A stretch of 64,000 nucleotides of DNA. It comes from Streptomyces sp. NRRL S-337. Lineage in GTDB: Bacteria; Actinomycetota; Actinomycetes; Streptomycetales; Streptomycetaceae. Positions 33,298-41,889 of the stretch are shown here, piece after piece. Both the position numbers and the translations under genes were made by a program. The stretch is from contig NZ_JOIX01000030.1 of assembly GCF_000720175.1 (NCBI RefSeq), positions 62,001 to 126,000 on the forward strand, written 5' to 3'. Under the pieces are notes generated by a model. That model was not told the origin of the DNA, did no database searches, and saw only the letters and a list, made by a program, of their open reading frames with translations. Each line of letters starts with the position of its first letter. Position 1 is the first letter of the stretch.

Positions 33298-33843
33298 GTG
33301 GGTTGCTCGCACGCCGCAGGATGCCCCCTTTTCCCGCTGCTCAGGGCGAGCTTGCAAGGCTGGCGCGACTACTACTGCGACAGCGGGGATCAGTGGCTCG
33401 GCTGTGCCCGCTACCAGATGTCACTCACCGGCGAGCGCGTGCCGATCAGCCTGCTGCCCAACGGAGCCAGCGCGCGACACCTCGAAGCCGCTGCCCCCGA
33501 CGCAGACCGCTCCAGCGCCCCCACACCGGAGCAGAGACCCCGGCAAGCCCACCCACCACAGCACTATCAATGGTCACCGGAGAGCGCGTCCTGGTCCCAG
33601 CCGGCACCGGCTGCCCGGCCATCAGAGCCGTCAGAGCCGTCAGAACCCGTGACCGCGGCACCGGAGACCACGGCTCGGTTCGGGGCGGCATCTCCGCCGA
33701 TACCGGTCTCGCATGACCAGCCGTCACCACCCCCAGAGGGTCCGCTGCCTCCAGACCGCCCGTCTCGGCACTCTCGGCAGGCGCCCGGCTCGAAGCGCGG
33801 CTGGTGGGCCCGATTCACCGAATGGATGGGAGGCCCCGCATGA
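33298..33843 (+). CDS. Cys-containing small protein with WWAR-type tail
   Basis: A 181-residue protein. The conserved N-terminal part has CSHAAGCPLFPLLRASLQGW followed by DYYCDSGDQWLGCARYQMSL, with four Cys suggesting metal or Fe-S binding. A long Pro/Ser/Glu-rich spacer (about 65-165) leads to the tail GWWARFTEWMGGPA. The GTG at 33298 has AAGGGAG upstream. It overlaps the YeeE-like gene by ATGA. The function is unknown; operon position suggests a role with the sulfur-compound permease. Confidence 0.65.
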   Translation: MGCSHAAGCPLFPLLRASLQGWRDYYCDSGDQWLGCARYQMSLTGERVPISLLPNGASARHLEAAAPDADRSSAPTPEQRPRQAHPPQHYQWSPESASWSQPAPAARPSEPSEPSEPVTAAPETTARFGAASPPIPVSHDQPSPPPEGPLPPDRPSRHSRQAPGSKRGWWARFTEWMGGPA

Positions 33844-34496
33844 GTAACTACTGGCCCTGGTGGGCCGGCGCTGCCGGGCTCGCTCTGATCACCATCAACT
33901 ACGCCCTCACCACGGACCGGTCTTTCGGCGTGTCGTCCGCGTGGGATCGCGTGTTGCACTGGCGCAGGGAGCGCCGCCTAGAACGGATGGACGAGGAGTT
34001 CACCGACGAGCGTGCTCTCGCTGACGCTCTCGCCGCAGCTACAGCGGAGCATTTCGGCACCGGCCCCGCCGCGCCCGCCGGGCCACCGGCTCCGTACGAG
34101 GCGTCGCAACGGCTCGAAACGGACGTCGAATCGACGGCGGGTGAGGACACCCCGGTCGTGGCCCCGAGCCCGGCCCCGCTGGTCACCCAGGCTGCCCTGC
34201 TGGTATCGATCTTCACCGGTGGATTGATCGCCGCGATCACCTCCGGGCGGTTCCACCTCCGCTTCGATATGGGCCCGGGATTCCGGAACGTGGTCACCGC
34301 ACATCCGATCACCATGGTCGCCCTGCTGTTCGTCGGAGGCGTGCTGGTCGGCTTCGGCACTCGGCTGGCCGGTGGGTGCAGCTCCGGCCACGGACTCAAC
34401 GGCTGCGGCCGTCTGCGCCCGGTCAGCCTCGTCGCGACCGCCGTGTTCTTCGGCACCGCCGTCGCGGTGTCGTTCCTGCTGTGGAAGGTGATCTGA
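33840..34496 (+). CDS. YeeE/YedE family sulfur-compound permease, N-half type
   Basis: A 218-residue membrane protein. After one N-terminal helix (1-20) and a long polar loop (about 30-115) come further membrane helices with the family signature FGTRLAGGCSSGHGLNG, whose Cys is the substrate-handling residue in YeeE/thiosulfate transporters. ATGA overlap with the Cys-rich gene and TGATG overlap with the next gene show one operon. It pairs with the DUF6691-type partner, as in two-gene PmpA/PmpB-like YeeE systems. The exact substrate (thiosulfate or other reduced sulfur) is inferred. Confidence 0.85.
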   Translation: MSNYWPWWAGAAGLALITINYALTTDRSFGVSSAWDRVLHWRRERRLERMDEEFTDERALADALAAATAEHFGTGPAAPAGPPAPYEASQRLETDVESTAGEDTPVVAPSPAPLVTQAALLVSIFTGGLIAAITSGRFHLRFDMGPGFRNVVTAHPITMVALLFVGGVLVGFGTRLAGGCSSGHGLNGCGRLRPVSLVATAVFFGTAVAVSFLLWKVI

Positions 34497-34912
34497 TGCG
34501 TACTCGTGGTGCGATTCTGCTGGCCAACATCATCACCGGCCTCACCCTCGGCTATACCGTCTCCAACATCGGCTTCGGCGACTACACCGAGCTGAACCGC
34601 ATGTTCACCTTCCAGGACCTGCGCATGCTCCTCTCCTTCGCCGGCGCCGTCGTGATCATCGTGTGCGCGTTCGCTCTGCTGCGGGTCCGCCGCACCCCAG
34701 GGCGCATCCACGCCGGCGTGGTCCCCGGAGCAGTGATGTTCGGTACGGGCTGGGCGATCTCAGGCGGGTGCCCGGCAATCCCGATCGTCCAGGTCGCCAG
34801 CGGATACCTGCCCGCCCTGGTCACCATCGTCGGCGTCACCGTCGGCATCCGGCTGTGCCGCTGGGCCAACGCCCGGTACTTCCACCTCGACCGCGGCTCC
34901 TGCGGGCTGTGA
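34496..34912 (+). CDS. YeeE/YedE (DUF6691) family permease partner
   Basis: A 138-residue membrane protein with about four helices. The motif FGTGWAISGGCPAIPIVQ carries the conserved Cys of the second YeeE half. It starts in a TGATG overlap with the first-half gene, so the two are made together and most likely form one sulfur-compound channel. It ends 134 bp before the third attachment-site copy. Confidence 0.85.
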   Translation: MRTRGAILLANIITGLTLGYTVSNIGFGDYTELNRMFTFQDLRMLLSFAGAVVIIVCAFALLRVRRTPGRIHAGVVPGAVMFGTGWAISGGCPAIPIVQVASGYLPALVTIVGVTVGIRLCRWANARYFHLDRGSCGL

Positions 34913-35046
34913 CCAAGGGCGCCTGCCGGCACACCCCGCCGGAGCGGCCCGTGCTGCGGCACGGCTCGGTGCCTCGTGACGGACGCTGACGCTGGGCAAT
35001 CGCGGCGTCGCCCGCCGGCCATGCCTGCGACGGCCCCTTGGGAAAA

Positions 35047-35090
35047 CTCCTGAAGCGAATGTCGCTGGTGCGAATCCTGCCGGGGGCACC
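35047..35090 (+). repeat. degenerate right attachment site (third tRNA-Arg 3' copy)
   Basis: 39 of 44 bases match the tRNA-Arg 3' part at 17359-17402; the last 20 bases are identical. It marks the far end of the tandem island. No gene is supported between 35141 and 35285, which holds a perfect TTATCCACA (35237-35245). Confidence 0.85.
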
Positions 35091-35097
35091 CCGAGAA

Positions 35098-35138
35098 GGG
35101 CCGGTCACGCGAGTTGATCCTCGCGGACCGGCCCTTTT
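35098..35138 (+). terminator. strong terminator, probably the original tRNA-Arg terminator
   Basis: GGGCCGGTC plus CGCGAG pair with CTCGCG plus GACCGGCCC around a 6-base loop with one bulged A, followed by TTTT. It begins 8 bp after the third attachment copy, where a tRNA-Arg terminator would be in the empty chromosome. Confidence 0.85.
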
Positions 35139-35285
35139 GCATGGGCGGGGACAGGCGCCCGGGCCGCTCCCGGCCGGGTGCGTGCGGCGCTCTACCGCAC
35201 CGGCCACCGGTGGTGCCGGGGAGGCCGAGCCGAGAGTTATCCACAGGGGCCGCGGGGAGGGGCGCGGAGCTCGTAGGCTTTCGGG

Positions 35286-37286
35286 GTGGCTCTGACGGAC
35301 GTGGGAATGGTCGAGGACATGGATGCAGCAGACGCTCCGGAGGCGGGCGAGGCGGTGCAGGTGCTGCGCCGCGTCTTCGGGTACGACGCGTTCCGGGGCA
35401 GCCAGCAGGAGATCATCGAGCACGTCATAGGGGGCGGCGACGCCGTCGTCCTGATGCCGACCGGTGGCGGCAAGTCGCTCTGCTATCAGATTCCTTCGCT
35501 GGTCAGGCCGGGTGTCGGGGTCGTGATCTCGCCCTTGATCGCGCTGATGCAGGACCAGGTCGACGCCCTGCGGGCGCTCGGGGTGCGGGCCGGATTCCTC
35601 AATTCGACGCAGGACCTGGAGGAGCGGCGGCTCGTCGAGGCGGAGTTCCTGGCCGGTGAGCTGGACCTGCTGTATCTGGCGCCGGAGCGGCTGCGGGTGG
35701 AGCAGACGCTGAGCCTGCTGGACCGGGGCAAGATCTCCCTCTTCGCGATCGACGAGGCGCACTGCGTGGCGCAGTGGGGGCACGACTTCCGGCCCGACTA
35801 TCTGGCGCTGTCGATGCTGCACGAGCGCTGGCCCGACGTACCGCGGATCGCGCTGACCGCCACGGCGACCGACGCCACGCACGCCGAGATCACCTCCCGG
35901 CTGAAGATGGCGGAGGCCCGGCACTTCGTGGCGAGCTTCGACCGGCCGAACATCCAGTACCGGATCGTCGCCAAGAGCGAGCCCAAGCGGCAGCTGCTGG
36001 AGCTGCTGCGCAGCGAGCACGACGGGGACGCCGGGATCGTCTACTGCCTCTCGCGGGCCTCCGTGGAGAAGACCGCCCAGTTCCTGGTGGACAACGGCAT
36101 CGCCGCGGTGCCGTACCACGCCGGCCTCGACGCCCGTACGCGAGCCGAGCACCAGGCGCGGTTCCTGCGGGAGGACGGGCTGGTGGTGGTCGCCACCATC
36201 GCGTTCGGGATGGGGATCGACAAGCCGGACGTGCGGTTCGTGGCGCATCTGGACCTGCCGAAGTCGGTGGAGGGCTACTACCAGGAGACCGGGCGCGCCG
36301 GGCGGGACGGCCAGCCGTCGACGGCCTGGCTGGCGTACGGGCTGCAGGACGTGGTCCAGCAGCGGAAGATGATCGACGGTTCGGAGGGCGACGAGGCGCA
36401 CCGGCGGCGGCTGTCCGCCCATCTCGACGCGATGCTGGCGCTGTGCGAGACGGTGCAGTGCCGGCGGGTCCGGCTGCTGGCCTACTTCGGGCAGGAGAGC
36501 GCCGGCACCACCTGCGGCAACTGCGACACGTGCCTGGCCCCGCCGCAGACCTGGGACGGCACGGTCGCCGCGCAGAAGCTGCTGTCGACGGTCGTACGGC
36601 TGCAGCGTGAGCGCGGGCAGAAGTTCGGCGCGGGCCAGATCATCGACATCCTGATGGGGAAGAAGACCGCGAAGGTCATCCAGTTCGATCATGATGCGCT
36701 GAGCGTCTTCGGGGTGGGCGCCGACCTCCGCGAGGCCGAATGGCGTGGTGTCGTACGGCAGTTGCTGGCGCAGGGACTGCTCGCCGTGGAGGGTGACTAC
36801 GGCACGCTGGTGCTCACGGAGACGAGCGGCGAGGTGCTGGGCGGCCGGCGCGAGGTGCCGATGCGGCGGGAGCCGGAGAAGGCCGCGCGGGCCGCGAAGG
36901 CGAAGACCGCGAAGGGCAAGCGGGCGCCGGTGGATCTGCCCGAGGAGGCGCTGCCGGTCTTCGAGGCGCTGCGGAGCTGGCGGGCCCGTACGGCCAAGGA
37001 GCAGGGCGTGCCCGCGTATGTGATCTTCCATGACGCGACGCTGCGGGAGATCGCCCTCCTGGGGCCGGCGACGACGGCCGAACTCGGCACGGTCAACGGC
37101 GTCGGCGAGAACAAGCTCGTGAAGTACGGCCAGCCGATCCTGGACGTGCTGGCGGGACGGGAGAGCGACGGGGAGGACACGGGCGGTGGGCGCGCGGTGG
37201 CGGTCGCCGAGCCCGAGCCCGGGGCGGGACCCGGGCCCACGGACGAGGAGGTGCTGCCGGAGCCGCCGGACGACATCGACTGGTGA
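35286..37286 (+). CDS. recQ: ATP-dependent DNA helicase RecQ
   Basis: RecQ-family 3'-5' helicase of 666 residues. Motif I is [14 protein letters not shown] and motif [18 protein letters not shown]. Later come motif [15 protein letters not shown] and [12 protein letters not shown], an RQC zinc site ([10 protein letters not shown], then CGNCDTC), a winged helix, and a C-terminal HRDC domain (about 555-625) with an acidic tail. It acts in replication-fork and recombination repair. GTG at 35286 has a weak ribosome site; ATG at 35307 is an alternative. It lies just outside the island. Confidence 0.95.
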   Translation: MALTDVGMVEDMDAADAPEAGEAVQVLRRVFGYDAFRGSQQEIIEHVIGGGDAVVLMPTGGGKSLCYQIPSLVRPGVGVVISPLIALMQDQVDALRALGVRAGFLNSTQDLEERRLVEAEFLAGELDLLYLAPERLRVEQTLSLLDRGKISLFAIDEAHCVAQWGHDFRPDYLALSMLHERWPDVPRIALTATATDATHAEITSRLKMAEARHFVASFDRPNIQYRIVAKSEPKRQLLELLRSEHDGDAGIVYCLSRASVEKTAQFLVDNGIAAVPYHAGLDARTRAEHQARFLREDGLVVVATIAFGMGIDKPDVRFVAHLDLPKSVEGYYQETGRAGRDGQPSTAWLAYGLQDVVQQRKMIDGSEGDEAHRRRLSAHLDAMLALCETVQCRRVRLLAYFGQESAGTTCGNCDTCLAPPQTWDGTVAAQKLLSTVVRLQRERGQKFGAGQIIDILMGKKTAKVIQFDHDALSVFGVGADLREAEWRGVVRQLLAQGLLAVEGDYGTLVLTETSGEVLGGRREVPMRREPEKAARAAKAKTAKGKRAPVDLPEEALPVFEALRSWRARTAKEQGVPAYVIFHDATLREIALLGPATTAELGTVNGVGENKLVKYGQPILDVLAGRESDGEDTGGGRAVAVAEPEPGAGPGPTDEEVLPEPPDDIDW

Positions 37287-37328
37287 GCGGACCCGGCCGG
37301 CCGGTGATCAGGCGACATTGACCGGTGG

Positions 37329-37410
37329 GACGCTCAGGGCCGGTGAGCCGCCCAGCGGCAGTGAGCCACTCAGCGCCGGTGGGCCGATCAAGGCCGGTGG
37401 GCCGCTCAGG
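37329..37410. repeat. 18-bp tandem repeat between convergent genes
   Basis: Four degenerate 18-bp units plus a 10-bp partial, of the pattern GCCGCTCAGGGCCGGTGA. The partial unit includes the stop codon of the histidine kinase. Confidence 0.65.
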
Positions 37411-38731
37411 GAGGCGCCGGGGTGTCTTCCCGGGGGAGGCGGAGGACCGCGCGGGCGCCGCCGTCGGGGGCGTTGGTGAAGCGGAGGTCGATGCCCAGGA
37501 CGGCGGCCTGGCCGACGGCGATGGTCAGGCCGAGACCGTGGCCCCTGCCCCGGCCGGGCGCGTCGGTGCGGAAGCGCTGCGGGCCGTGGTGCAGCAGGTC
37601 GACGGGGTAGCCCGGGCCGTGGTCGCGGACCTCGATGGTCGGTGGGCCGCCGGGCGGGATGTCGACGGTGACCACGACCGGCGGCCGGCCGTGCCGGTGC
37701 GCGTTGAGGACGAGGTTGGCGAGGATGCGGTCGAGCCGGCGCCGGTCCGTCTCGACGACGGTGTCCGCGGCGACCCGTACGTCGCTGTCGAGGCCGGTGG
37801 CGCGCACGGAGCGGGTGACCAGCGCGCCCAGATCGTACGCGGCGAGATCGGCGTGTTCGGCGCCGGCGTCCAGCCGGGAGATCTCCAGCAGGTCCTCGGT
37901 GAGGCGGTGCAGCGCCCGCAGCCGGTCGTTGATCATCTCCTTCGGCCGGCCTTCGGGAAGCAGTTCGGCCGAGGCGAGGATGCCGGTGAGCGGCGTACGG
38001 AGTTCATGGGCCACATCGGCGGTGAACCGCTGTTCGGCCCGCAGCCGGCTCTGCAGGGAGCCGGCCACCGAGTCGAGGGCGGCGGCCACCGCCGCCACCT
38101 CGTCCCGCGCCGCCGGTCCGCCGCCCGCCTTCCGGCCGCCGCCCGCGCCGCCACCGTCACCCTCACCTCCACTGCCACTGCCACTGCCACCACCACCGAC
38201 CCGGGCGTCCAGATCGCCGGCGGTGATGCGGCGGGCGACCGCCGCCGTGGTGGCCAGCCGGCGGCTGATGCGGTGCGCGAGGAACAGCCCGGCGAGCGCG
38301 ACGACCGCGGCGGCGAGGACGGCCGAGCCGAGGATCGCGGTGTCGAAGTTCTCCAGCGAGCGGCGGGTGTTGCCGTACGGCGACCAGACGGCCATGACCT
38401 GGCCGTCGGCAGGCGCCGCGGCCCACATGACCGGGTGGCCGCGATACGTCCCGACCATGCTGCCGCGCTGCCCCGAACGCGCCAACTCCCGCAGCGGCTG
38501 CGGCAATTCGATCGGGTCGAGGAGGGAGTTGATGCCCTCGCGCGAGGTGCCGTACTCGAAGAGGTCCAGCGCGGTGTCGAGGTTCGCGCGGGTCTCCTTC
38601 CGTACCTGCCCCACGGTCTGACGGGCCACCGCATTGTGGACGAGCACGCCGAGGACGGCGGCGACCGCGCAGCTCACCGCCATCACGGTCAGCGCGATCT
38701 TCCAGCGGAGGGAGACCGCCGGGCGCCTCAT
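37406..38731 (-). CDS. sensor histidine kinase
   Basis: Membrane-bound HisKA/HATPase_c kinase of 441 residues. TM1 is at about 11-33, followed by an extracytoplasmic sensor and TM2 (about 133-153). HAMP has a long Gly/Ser insertion. The H-box is FTADVAHELRTPLTGIL with the phospho-His, the N-box LDRILANLVLNAHRHG, G1 RDHGPGYP and G2 GRGHGLGL. The ATG at 38731 overlaps the stop of the lipoprotein gene (ATGA) and has GGGAG upstream. No response regulator gene is adjacent, so the partner must be elsewhere. The lipoprotein-kinase pairing resembles the cse (CseA-CseC) envelope-stress genes, but the rest of that locus is absent. Confidence 0.9.
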   Translation of the reverse strand: MRRPAVSLRWKIALTVMAVSCAVAAVLGVLVHNAVARQTVGQVRKETRANLDTALDLFEYGTSREGINSLLDPIELPQPLRELARSGQRGSMVGTYRGHPVMWAAAPADGQVMAVWSPYGNTRRSLENFDTAILGSAVLAAAVVALAGLFLAHRISRRLATTAAVARRITAGDLDARVGGGGSGSGSGGEGDGGGAGGGRKAGGGPAARDEVAAVAAALDSVAGSLQSRLRAEQRFTADVAHELRTPLTGILASAELLPEGRPKEMINDRLRALHRLTEDLLEISRLDAGAEHADLAAYDLGALVTRSVRATGLDSDVRVAADTVVETDRRRLDRILANLVLNAHRHGRPPVVVTVDIPPGGPPTIEVRDHGPGYPVDLLHHGPQRFRTDAPGRGRGHGLGLTIAVGQAAVLGIDLRFTNAPDGGARAVLRLPREDTPAPP

Positions 38732-39495
38732 GGACCGCTCCCGGCACTCCCGTTGCTCCCCCCGGGCCCCCTGCTCCCCCGGCCCGCCCTGCTCCTCCTG
38801 CTCCCGCTGCCGCCGCCGGCCTGGCGGGTCTGGTGTCTGCGGACCTCGTCGAGGGTGAGGTCCCACAGGGCCATCGCCCTGCCGTCCCAGACCAGGTCGG
38901 TGACGCTCACGTAGCGCGGGTCCTTGGTGGGCTCACGCACCGCCAGGTGACCGGCCGCCAGCTCGACGCCGGCCAGCACGCCGCGCAGCACCAGCACCCG
39001 GGTCACCACCGTCTTCCGCACGCTGTAGACGCGGAGTTCGCTGGTGCGCGGATCGAGGTCGATGACGGTGATCAGGTCGGGTTTGCCGTCGTCGGTGAGG
39101 TCGTGCAGCTCGGGGCGGCGAACGGCTTGAGGGGCGGGCGGATGCTGCCCCTCCGCGGAGATGTCCGCGTCGAGGACGGCGAGCGGGTCGGCGTCGGCCA
39201 TGCTGCCGCTCGGGACGTGCGGCACACCGGCCACGGGCCTGAGGGCGGCCGGGTTGTCCTCCCGGCCGAGCGGGGCGGGGGTGTACTCCGGCCAGAGCGC
39301 GAGCGGCGCCTTGACGTCGCGGGCCGGTCCGTCACTCTCCAGGCCCTCCAGACCGGCGCATCCGGCGAGGAGCGGGAGCGCACAGAGGGCGGTGGCGCGG
39401 CAGATGCACCGCCAGGGACCGTTGCGCCACCGCGAGCTGACTCGCCGCCACGGGCGGAAGCGTCTTCGCGCGCAGCCGTCCTCGCCGCCTCGCAT
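38728..39495 (-). CDS. lipoprotein, putative partner of sensor kinase
   Basis: A 255-residue protein with an Arg-rich N-terminus, a hydrophobic helix and the lipobox LPLLAGC (Cys at about 46), so it is probably lipid-anchored outside the membrane. The body has a short beta-type region with HDLTDDGKPDLITVIDLD, which looks like a calcium-binding or FG-GAP-like loop, and a Gly/Ser-rich end. The stop overlaps the kinase start. As with CseA, it may modulate the kinase. The ATG at 39495 has GGGAGG upstream. Confidence 0.78.
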   Translation of the reverse strand: MRGGEDGCARRRFRPWRRVSSRWRNGPWRCICRATALCALPLLAGCAGLEGLESDGPARDVKAPLALWPEYTPAPLGREDNPAALRPVAGVPHVPSGSMADADPLAVLDADISAEGQHPPAPQAVRRPELHDLTDDGKPDLITVIDLDPRTSELRVYSVRKTVVTRVLVLRGVLAGVELAAGHLAVREPTKDPRYVSVTDLVWDGRAMALWDLTLDEVRRHQTRQAGGGSGSRRSRAGRGSRGPGGSNGSAGSGP

Positions 39496-39832
39496 CCCGT
39501 CGTCACCGCCTCCCGTCGGGCCCGTTCCTCAAGCTATCCAAAGCGGCGGGCGGGGGAATCTTCGGCGCGGCCATCCGACGACGAGGCGCGGGCGACCTGG
39601 CCGGCGCCCGGCCGAAGTTCCGCCGGTGCCCGGCGAAGCACCGCCGACGACCCGACCGCCTTGCCGGGGTTGCGGCCTTTGGACCGGACTGGCGGGCGCA
39701 TCGTCACGGGACCGATCCCAGAGATCTTGCTGACTGTTACACAACGTACGGATTGCCGTTAAGGACGCTCCGTAAGGTGCCTCCCGTACCGTGACCCAGG
39801 GCGGCCCGAGCCGCCCCCGACGAGGAGTACCC
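39496..39832. other. intergenic interval, divergent promoters expected
   Basis: A 337-bp gap between the lipoprotein gene and the small secreted-protein gene. I see no gene, RNA or clear repeat. AT-richer DNA at about 39725-39765 is the likeliest promoter zone. Confidence 0.4.
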
Positions 39833-40117
39833 ATGCGGGCCCAGCGCCGCTCCATGATCCGTACCGCCACCGTCGCCGCCGGTGCGCTCGCCGTCCTGCT
39901 GCTGCCCACGGGCGCCGCCTTCGCCGCGGACTCCACCGCGCCCACGGAAAGCCGTACGTCGATCATGCTCCCCGACGACGGGCTGGCCGGCCTGGCCGAG
40001 AAGGCCGGGCACCTGCCCAAGGCGGGCCTGATCGGTGGCGCGGGCGCACTGGGTGTGGCGGGCGCGGCCGTCGCCGTCCACCGCCGCCGCCAGGCGGGCC
40101 GGGGCCGGCAGGTCTGA
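39833..40117 (+). CDS. small secreted/membrane-anchored protein
   Basis: A 94-residue protein. A Sec signal peptide (basic start, then VAAGALAVLLLPTGAAFAAD, cleavage near residue 33) is followed by a short polar part and a C-terminal hydrophobic Gly/Ala helix (GLIGGAGALGVAGAAVAV) with a basic end, so it is probably anchored by its C-terminus. No enzyme motif. The ATG has GAGGAG upstream. Function unknown. Confidence 0.7.
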   Translation: MRAQRRSMIRTATVAAGALAVLLLPTGAAFAADSTAPTESRTSIMLPDDGLAGLAEKAGHLPKAGLIGGAGALGVAGAAVAVHRRRQAGRGRQV

Positions 40118-40136
40118 GCGCCGGGAGCAGGGGGAC

Positions 40137-40970
40137 CTACTCCCCCTGCTCCTCCCCCACCATCCGCTGGACGTCCTCGTACATGAGCGCCGCGCCGCCT
40201 GGCTCCGGCAGTGGCTGCCCCGTGCGGATCGCCTCCGCCGTCCCCAGGGTGGCCTGCAGGGCCGTACGGAAGAGCAGCGAACCGGTGCTGATCCGGCGCA
40301 CGCCGAGTTCCGCCAGCCGGGCGAGGGTGTGCCGGCCCGGCGTGAAGAGGATGTTCAGCGGGGCCTGGACCTCGCGGACCAGCACCGCGATGTCCTCGTC
40401 GGCGACGATCCCCGGGACGAACACCCCGTCCGCGCCCGCCGCCAGATAGCTCTCGGCGCGGGCCAGCGTCTCCGACAGCGGGGGCGGGGTGGTCACCCGC
40501 CAATGGGTGTCGATCCGGGCGTTCAGGAACAGCCCGGGCGCCCGCTGCTTCACCGCCGCCAGCACCTCGGCCTGCCGCGCCATTTCCTGCAGCCCCCCGC
40601 CACCGGGCAGCCCGTCCTCCAGATTGAGCCCCGCCGCACCGGCCTCCGCCAGCGCCCCCGCCAGATCCGCCACCTCCTGCGGCCCGCCACCGAACCCGCC
40701 CTCGATGTCGACGGTGTACGGGCAGGTCAGCCGGCCGTTGAGGCGCAGCGCCAAGGCGAGAGTGGCGTCCTTGACCTCGGCGAGCCCACGGCCGTCCGGA
40801 TAGCCGTGGGCCGCCGCGACCCCCAGGCTCGTCGTGCCGACCGCCGCGAATCCGGCCGCGGCGAGGGCGACCGCCGACGCGACATCCCAGGCGTTGGGAA
40901 GCAGCAGCGGCTGGTCGGCGTGGTGCAACGCGTGGAAGTGGAAGGTGGCGTACTCCGGGGAGGTGCTCAT
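40137..40970 (-). CDS. isocitrate lyase/PEP mutase family protein
   Basis: A TIM-barrel enzyme of 277 residues. HHADQPLLLPNAWDVASAVA opens the fold, the metal-binding strand YTVDIEGGFGGG follows, and later come GLNLEDGLPG and NARIDTHW. These are typical of the PEP mutase/isocitrate-lyase superfamily, which forms or breaks C-C or C-P bonds of oxaloacetate-like acids. The exact substrate is unknown. It is divergent from an ArsR-type regulator gene with 63 bp between, so it is probably controlled by it. Confidence 0.85.
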   Translation of the reverse strand: MSTSPEYATFHFHALHHADQPLLLPNAWDVASAVALAAAGFAAVGTTSLGVAAAHGYPDGRGLAEVKDATLALALRLNGRLTCPYTVDIEGGFGGGPQEVADLAGALAEAGAAGLNLEDGLPGGGGLQEMARQAEVLAAVKQRAPGLFLNARIDTHWRVTTPPPLSETLARAESYLAAGADGVFVPGIVADEDIAVLVREVQAPLNILFTPGRHTLARLAELGVRRISTGSLLFRTALQATLGTAEAIRTGQPLPEPGGAALMYEDVQRMVGEEQGE

Positions 40971-41033
40971 ACGGGCACCGTAGGCACGAGTCCCTTCGGT
41001 ACGCACCGAAGACTCGCGGCGGACAATCGAGTC

Positions 41034-41843
41034 ATGACCACTCCGGCGTACAGCACCGCGACGAACCGGACCGCGGCGAACCAGGCGGTGACGGACCGGA
41101 CCGCGACGCACCGCACCCCGGCGGCCGGCACTCCGCCGTACAGCACCGAGCTCGCACGGCTGGCCGCGCTGCTCGCGGACCGCACCCGGGCCGCCTTCTG
41201 TCTGGCCCTGCTCGACGGGCGGGCCTGGACGGCCGGCGAACTGGCCGCGTACGCGCAGGTCGCGCCGTCGACGGCGAGCGAGCACCTGACCCGGCTGACC
41301 GAGGGCGGGCTGCTCGTCGAACGGCGCCAGGGCCGCCACCGCTACCTCCAGCTCGCCGGCCCGCACGTCGCCGAGCTGCTGGAATCCCTGACCGCGCACC
41401 TCGATCCGCCGCAGGGCGCGCCGCGCGGGCTGCGCGCGGTGTCCGCCTCCGCGGCGCTGGCCCGGGGCCGCACCTGTTACGACCACCTCGCCGGCCGGCT
41501 CGGCGTGGCGATCACCGACGCGATGACCGCCCGCGGGCTGGTCGACCAGGACGGCGGCTTCGCGCTCACCGACGCCGGCCGGGACTGGTTCACCGACGCG
41601 CTGGGCGTCGAACCGGCCGACCTGCGTACCGGCCGCCGGCCCCAGGCCCGCGGCTGCCTGGACTGGACCGAGCGCCGCAACCACCTCGCGGGCACGGCCG
41701 GCGCCCGGCTCTGCGACGGGCTGCTCGACCGCCGCTGGGTCCGCCGGATCGGCAGCGGCAGGGCGGTACGCCTCACCGACGCCGGCGCGGCGGCCCTCCA
41801 GGAGCTGCTGGGGCTCGACGGGGCGGCGGCCGGGCTGCGGTGA
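41034..41843 (+). CDS. ArsR-family transcriptional regulator with C-terminal extension
   Basis: A 269-residue regulator. A Thr/Ala-rich N-terminus (1-35) is followed by a winged helix (TAGELAAYAQVAPSTASEHL, wing ERRQGRHRYLQL). The C-terminal part holds a second helical module, with GCLDWTERRNHLAGTAGARL typical of a Streptomyces ArsR subgroup. No metal-binding Cys motif is visible, so it is not a metal sensor of the classical kind. It probably represses the divergent PEP-mutase-like gene. Confidence 0.83.
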   Translation: MTTPAYSTATNRTAANQAVTDRTATHRTPAAGTPPYSTELARLAALLADRTRAAFCLALLDGRAWTAGELAAYAQVAPSTASEHLTRLTEGGLLVERRQGRHRYLQLAGPHVAELLESLTAHLDPPQGAPRGLRAVSASAALARGRTCYDHLAGRLGVAITDAMTARGLVDQDGGFALTDAGRDWFTDALGVEPADLRTGRRPQARGCLDWTERRNHLAGTAGARLCDGLLDRRWVRRIGSGRAVRLTDAGAAALQELLGLDGAAAGLR

Positions 41844-41889
41844 GGGGCCCGGGGGGCCCGGTTCAGGCTGGGGCTTCCTGTCCGGTGCC

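Larger units (their letters stand above)
32191..35090. mobile_element. remnant of a second, tandem integrative element
   Basis: It begins with the same left arm as element 1, keeps a short piece of a homologous integrase (32325-32432) and ends in a degenerate tRNA-Arg 3' copy (35047-35090). Cargo: a Cys-rich small gene, and a small Cys-rich/YeeE/YedE operon. The 32433-32565 part holds nothing supportable. Confidence 0.75.

Noticed and set aside
17359..35090. Complete AICE or conjugative element
   Set aside because: No replication initiator, relaxase or Tra-type conjugation cluster. The only FtsK-like domain is the C-terminus of the DptH-like protein, in a defence-type operon.
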